Of a stretch of DNA of 60,755 nucleotides, positions 57,733 through 60,755 are shown in pieces (within the stretch, counting starts at the first letter, position 1; every line of letters starts with the position of its first letter). Source of the DNA: Verrucomicrobiales bacterium (GTDB lineage Bacteria; Verrucomicrobiota; Verrucomicrobiia; Verrucomicrobiales; DEV007); the NCBI GenBank assembly GCA_029233965.1, contig JARGOP010000026.1, positions 1 through 60,755 on the forward strand, in the 5' to 3' direction. The translations under genes were made by a program, and so were the position numbers. The notes beneath the pieces are model-generated. The model did not search any database and had not been told where the DNA came from. It saw only the letters and a program-made list of their open reading frames with translations.

Positions 57733-58872
57733 ATGCGCGCCTCCTGCTGCCTCCTGACATTCGCACTCCTCTTCTTCACCGTTTCCGCGCGGACCGGTAA
57801 CGGTGAGGAGGGATTCGTGCCTTTATTCAACGGAAAAGACCTCAGTGGCTGGGTGAATGTCAGCTGCGCTCCATCGACATGGAGCTTTAACGAAGAAGGC
57901 CTCCTTGTCTGCACCGGCATTCCGACCGGCGAAATCCGGACCGAACGGATGTATCAGAATTTCATCCTCGAACTGGAATGGAGACATCTGGTTCCGAAGG
58001 GAAATGCCGGTGTCTTTGTCTGGGCGGATGACATCAATGCGCGCGGCACCCCTTTCATCCGCGGCATCGAAATCCAGGTCCTGGAGAACGCCTACGGCAA
58101 CACAAAGAATTACAGCACGCACGGCGATATCTTCCCGATCCAGGGAGCGACCATGAAACCCACCAACGGCCGCGGCGGGATGCGCTCGTTTCCAACCGGG
58201 TTGCTTTCGAAGCCTTCACCGGAATGGAATCACTACCGCATCGAATGTCAGGACGGCACCGTGAAACTGTGGGTCAACGGCACGAAAGTGAACGAAGGTC
58301 GGGAATCCGTCCCCCGAAAAGGCTACCTCTGCCTCGAGTCGGAAGGGGGCGTTGTCCATTACCGAAACGTGAGGATCAAAGAGCTGCCTGAATCTCCCGT
58401 CGATCCCGCCCACGTCGCGATTGCTGACCGTGGATTTCAAAACCTCTACACCGGAGTGGATCTATCGGGCTGGAAGCCGTCCGGAGGATGGATCGCCCGC
58501 GACTGGATTCTGGCGCACGAAGGGAGCGGCCCGGAAACCAGTTTCCTCGAGACCGGGGCATCCTATGAGGCGATCGGTTTTGTCTTTGACTTCTCTTTCT
58601 CCGAAGAGTCCACCGGTGTCAGTTTCTTTCCCCGCGGTCCAAAGGGACCCTCGATCATTTTTGAACGAGGCTCAGACAAGCTCGAAAAAACCGGTCAATG
58701 GAATCGGATTGAGGGGGAAATCCGCGATGGAAAGCTCTCCTATTCGATCAACGGAAAGGCCGTGGAAGAGCCGCTCATCGATCTCGCCGAACAAGGTCCC
58801 CTCGCCTTCTCCACGAGCGGAAACCTGGAAATGTCGAACCTCTATGTGAGAACTCTCCCTGTCGAAAACTGA
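57733..58872 (+). CDS. Secreted DUF1080 protein with two domains
   Basis: A protein of 379 aa with signal peptide (about 1-19). The first DUF1080/3-keto-disaccharide-hydrolase domain (about 27-218) starts FVPLFNGKDLSGW and contains RGIEIQVLENAYG and GTVKLWVNGTKVNEG; a second weaker copy (about 232-379) starts FQNLYTGVDLSGWKPSGGW. Its role is probably glycan binding or cleavage outside the cell. It lies 12 nt after the dipeptidase stop. Confidence 0.9.
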   Translation: MRASCCLLTFALLFFTVSARTGNGEEGFVPLFNGKDLSGWVNVSCAPSTWSFNEEGLLVCTGIPTGEIRTERMYQNFILELEWRHLVPKGNAGVFVWADDINARGTPFIRGIEIQVLENAYGNTKNYSTHGDIFPIQGATMKPTNGRGGMRSFPTGLLSKPSPEWNHYRIECQDGTVKLWVNGTKVNEGRESVPRKGYLCLESEGGVVHYRNVRIKELPESPVDPAHVAIADRGFQNLYTGVDLSGWKPSGGWIARDWILAHEGSGPETSFLETGASYEAIGFVFDFSFSEESTGVSFFPRGPKGPSIIFERGSDKLEKTGQWNRIEGEIRDGKLSYSINGKAVEEPLIDLAEQGPLAFSTSGNLEMSNLYVRTLPVEN

Positions 58873-58925
58873 TTCCTACCCGCAGTTGAATCCGGCCCGA
58901 TCCAAGGCCATCTTGGAAAAAGAGA

Positions 58926-59876
58926 ATGTCTGTTCAATATCGAGATTACTACGAAATCCTCGGCGTCGAAAAATCGGCGTCGCAGGATGAGATCAAGAAG
59001 GCTTTCAAGAAACTGGCCCGGAAATATCATCCCGATGTGGCCAAGGACCTTCCGGACGCCGAGGATAAGTTCAAAGAAGTGAATGAGGCCTACGAGGTTC
59101 TGAGCGATCCGACAAAGAGAAAAAAATACGACACCCTCGGAGCCAACTGGGAGCACGGTCAGGATTTCTCCGGCGGTCCCGGCGGATTCTATGGAGGCGG
59201 CGGAAGCGGTGGGTCCTACGAGTATAATTTCGGCGGGAGCACCGGCTTCAGTGATTTCTTCGAATCCATGTTCGGTGGCGGCGGTCGGGGTGGCGATCCT
59301 TTCGGTGCCTACGGTGCACGGCAGGCACGCTCCACCCGTCCCATGGCCGGCCAGGATATCGAAGCCGATCTCCTCGTCAGCATTGAAGAGGTCATGACGG
59401 GCTCCTCCCGCGAACTTCGTCTTTCGCGCCCTTCCGGTGAAACAACCATCCGCGTCAAGGTTCCCAAAGGCATTGGTGAAGGACAGAAAATTCGCTGTGC
59501 AAACATGGGTCACCCGGGGGCGAACGGCGGGCCGAACGGGGATCTCTTTCTCCGGGTTAGATTCGAACGTCACCCCATCTATCGGGCAAGCGGGAAAGAT
59601 CTCATCAGTGAATTGATTCTTGCCCCGTGGGAACTCGTCCTGGGAACTTCGGTGACCGCAAAAACGCCTCACGGAAATGTGAAGATGACCGTGAAACCGG
59701 ACACTTCCCCCGGAACGAGGATGCGGCTTAAGGGGAAAGGACTCCCGAAAGGGGCCTCTGATTTCGGGGATCTCTATCTCGATGTCACAGTTGAGTTCCC
59801 GGAAAAGAGCACCGAAGAGGAACAGGCCCTCTGGCGGCAGCTTGCGGAGAAAAGCTCATTCAAGCCCCGCGGCTAA
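58926..59876 (+). CDS. DnaJ/CbpA-type J-domain chaperone
   Basis: A type II J protein of 316 aa. The J domain (residues about 6-72) has HPD at 35-37, then a Gly/Phe-rich stretch (about 80-130), then two beta-sandwich substrate domains with [19 protein letters not shown] and KGKGLPKG. The zinc-finger CXXCXGXG repeats are absent, which points to CbpA/DnaJ class B. It stimulates DnaK. The stop lies 19 nt before the transglutaminase start. Confidence 0.95.
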   Translation: MSVQYRDYYEILGVEKSASQDEIKKAFKKLARKYHPDVAKDLPDAEDKFKEVNEAYEVLSDPTKRKKYDTLGANWEHGQDFSGGPGGFYGGGGSGGSYEYNFGGSTGFSDFFESMFGGGGRGGDPFGAYGARQARSTRPMAGQDIEADLLVSIEEVMTGSSRELRLSRPSGETTIRVKVPKGIGEGQKIRCANMGHPGANGGPNGDLFLRVRFERHPIYRASGKDLISELILAPWELVLGTSVTAKTPHGNVKMTVKPDTSPGTRMRLKGKGLPKGASDFGDLYLDVTVEFPEKSTEEEQALWRQLAEKSSFKPRG

Positions 59877-59895
59877 GCCCGTTTTTCCCCTCCCC

Positions 59896-60755
59896 ATGCG
59901 CCTGTCCATTTCGCATCTCACGCGATATCTCTATACCGCCCCGGCGCGCTCGAATATCAACGAACTCCGGCTCACGCCCGAGGAGAACCTCCGTCAAAAA
60001 CCGGGTGCCCTTACGATCTCGGTTGATCCCGTGGCGGAACTCCGTGAAATGCGCGACCTCTTCGGCAATCTCGTGCACCACTTTGAAGTCGAGGACAGGC
60101 ACGAACAACTCACAATCCAGTCAAGAGCCGAAGTCGAAACGCGCAGCTCTCTCGATCTGGCAATGCGCTCGATGTCGGTCCCGCTTCGAGAGTTCCTCAG
60201 CGGTGACGAGGAATCCCTCTACGAGTTCACGACCGACAGCAATTTCGTCTTCAAGAATCCCGCGACATGGAGAGAGGCCGTCGATGTCCATCTCTCCTGC
60301 GAAAAGACCTGGGGAGCACTCATCCAGGGCCTCAGCGACTATGTTTTCGAATACTGTCAGTATCAGGACCAGGCTATTCACCGAATGGCAACCTCGGCGG
60401 AAATTCAGGAGTGCAAGACCGGCACCTGCCAGGATTTTTCGCATCTCCTGATCAGCTACTGCCGCGCCCTCGGAATGCCGGCACGCTATCTGAGCGGCTA
60501 CCTCTATGACCCGGGGCTCGACGATTCGAAAGATGCGGAGTTCATCGGTTCCGGCGCAACGCACGCGTGGGTCGAGGTGCATGTGCCGACGATCGGCTGG
60601 GTCGGAATCGATCCAACGAATCGTCGCTGGGTCGATGAGCACTACGTATCGGTATCTTCCGGGCGCGACTATCACGATGTCGCTCCGGTCCGGGGCAGCC
60701 TGATCGGCGGAGGCACGGACCGGTCTCTGGAGGTTGAGGTCATGGTCCGCGCAAT
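59896..60755 (+). CDS. Transglutaminase-like protein, cut by window end
   Basis: An open frame from ATG 59896 that runs off the window at 60755 with 286 codons and no stop. It begins with the bacterial transglutaminase-like N-terminal domain (SISHLTRYLYTAPARSNINELRLTP) and continues into the core with Cys178 (CKTGTCQDFSHLL), His223 (GATHAWVEVHVP) and Asp239 (GIDPTN), the papain-like triad. The usual length is about 290-300 aa, so only a few residues are missing. No signal peptide, so probably a cytoplasmic protease or amidase. Confidence 0.92.
   Translation, partial: MRLSISHLTRYLYTAPARSNINELRLTPEENLRQKPGALTISVDPVAELREMRDLFGNLVHHFEVEDRHEQLTIQSRAEVETRSSLDLAMRSMSVPLREFLSGDEESLYEFTTDSNFVFKNPATWREAVDVHLSCEKTWGALIQGLSDYVFEYCQYQDQAIHRMATSAEIQECKTGTCQDFSHLLISYCRALGMPARYLSGYLYDPGLDDSKDAEFIGSGATHAWVEVHVPTIGWVGIDPTNRRWVDEHYVSVSSGRDYHDVAPVRGSLIGGGTDRSLEVEVMVRA

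Overview
The window looks like chromosomal DNA of a heterotrophic member of the Planctomycetota-Verrucomicrobiota-Chlamydiota superphylum, most likely Verrucomicrobiota. The evidence is an ECF sigma factor of the Rhodopirellula/Verrucomicrobium type next to a PSCyt1/DUF1549/DUF1553 cytochrome protein and a DUF1501 protein, plus a secreted sulfatase, DUF1080 proteins, Tat-exported Gfo/Idh/MocA oxidoreductases and a long SecA. This placement rests on gene content only. Coding density is high, most intergenic gaps are under 150 bp, and most of the window is GC-rich. I see no IS element, prophage or CRISPR array.

Layout. 1-1053: an AT-richer edge with an orphan gene, three inverted repeats and tRNA-Asn. 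1230-10496: sigma factor, membrane-anchored cytochrome protein with an anti-sigma-like N terminus, DUF1501 protein and 5-oxoprolinase. 10575-17112: single-gene units (Gfo/Idh/MocA oxidoreductase, ArnT-like glycosyltransferase, conserved unknown, TPMT-like methyltransferase, small lipoprotein, zinc alcohol dehydrogenase, PAS-AraC regulator). 17213-26748: coiled-coil membrane protein, then an RND efflux operon whose first gene is an in-frame TetR-outer membrane factor fusion behind a perfect inverted repeat, then a SulP transporter. 26827-31283: thioredoxin-like protein, M42-like peptidase, tRNA-Val, and a hybrid histidine kinase pseudogene with several lesions. 31276-39200: housekeeping genes (D,D-carboxypeptidase, ParA, SecA, NfeD-like, HemW, PPK2). 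39271-42768: secreted sulfatase, PHP hydrolase and a lectin-fold protein. 42755-49911: the menaquinone cluster menF-D-H-B-A-C-E on the minus strand. 50063-60755: ArgA, a kinase-PP2C fusion, deiodinase-like protein, DUF971, PurB, FkbM methyltransferase, M20 dipeptidase, DUF1080 protein, DnaJ-type chaperone, and a transglutaminase cut by the window end.

How the genes work together. The men cluster encodes every step from chorismate to demethylmenaquinone except the DHNA-CoA thioesterase; the final methyltransferase (MenG/UbiE) is also absent, so both should lie elsewhere. The efflux operon encodes regulator, outer membrane channel, adaptor and pump in one overlapping unit and probably regulates itself. 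The sigma factor is translationally coupled to a protein that joins an anti-sigma-like cytoplasmic domain to a periplasmic haem-binding enzyme, which suggests a direct sensing circuit.

The most unusual items are the TetR-OMF fusion with its operator, the anti-sigma-cytochrome fusion, the kinase-PP2C fusion and the decaying hybrid kinase.
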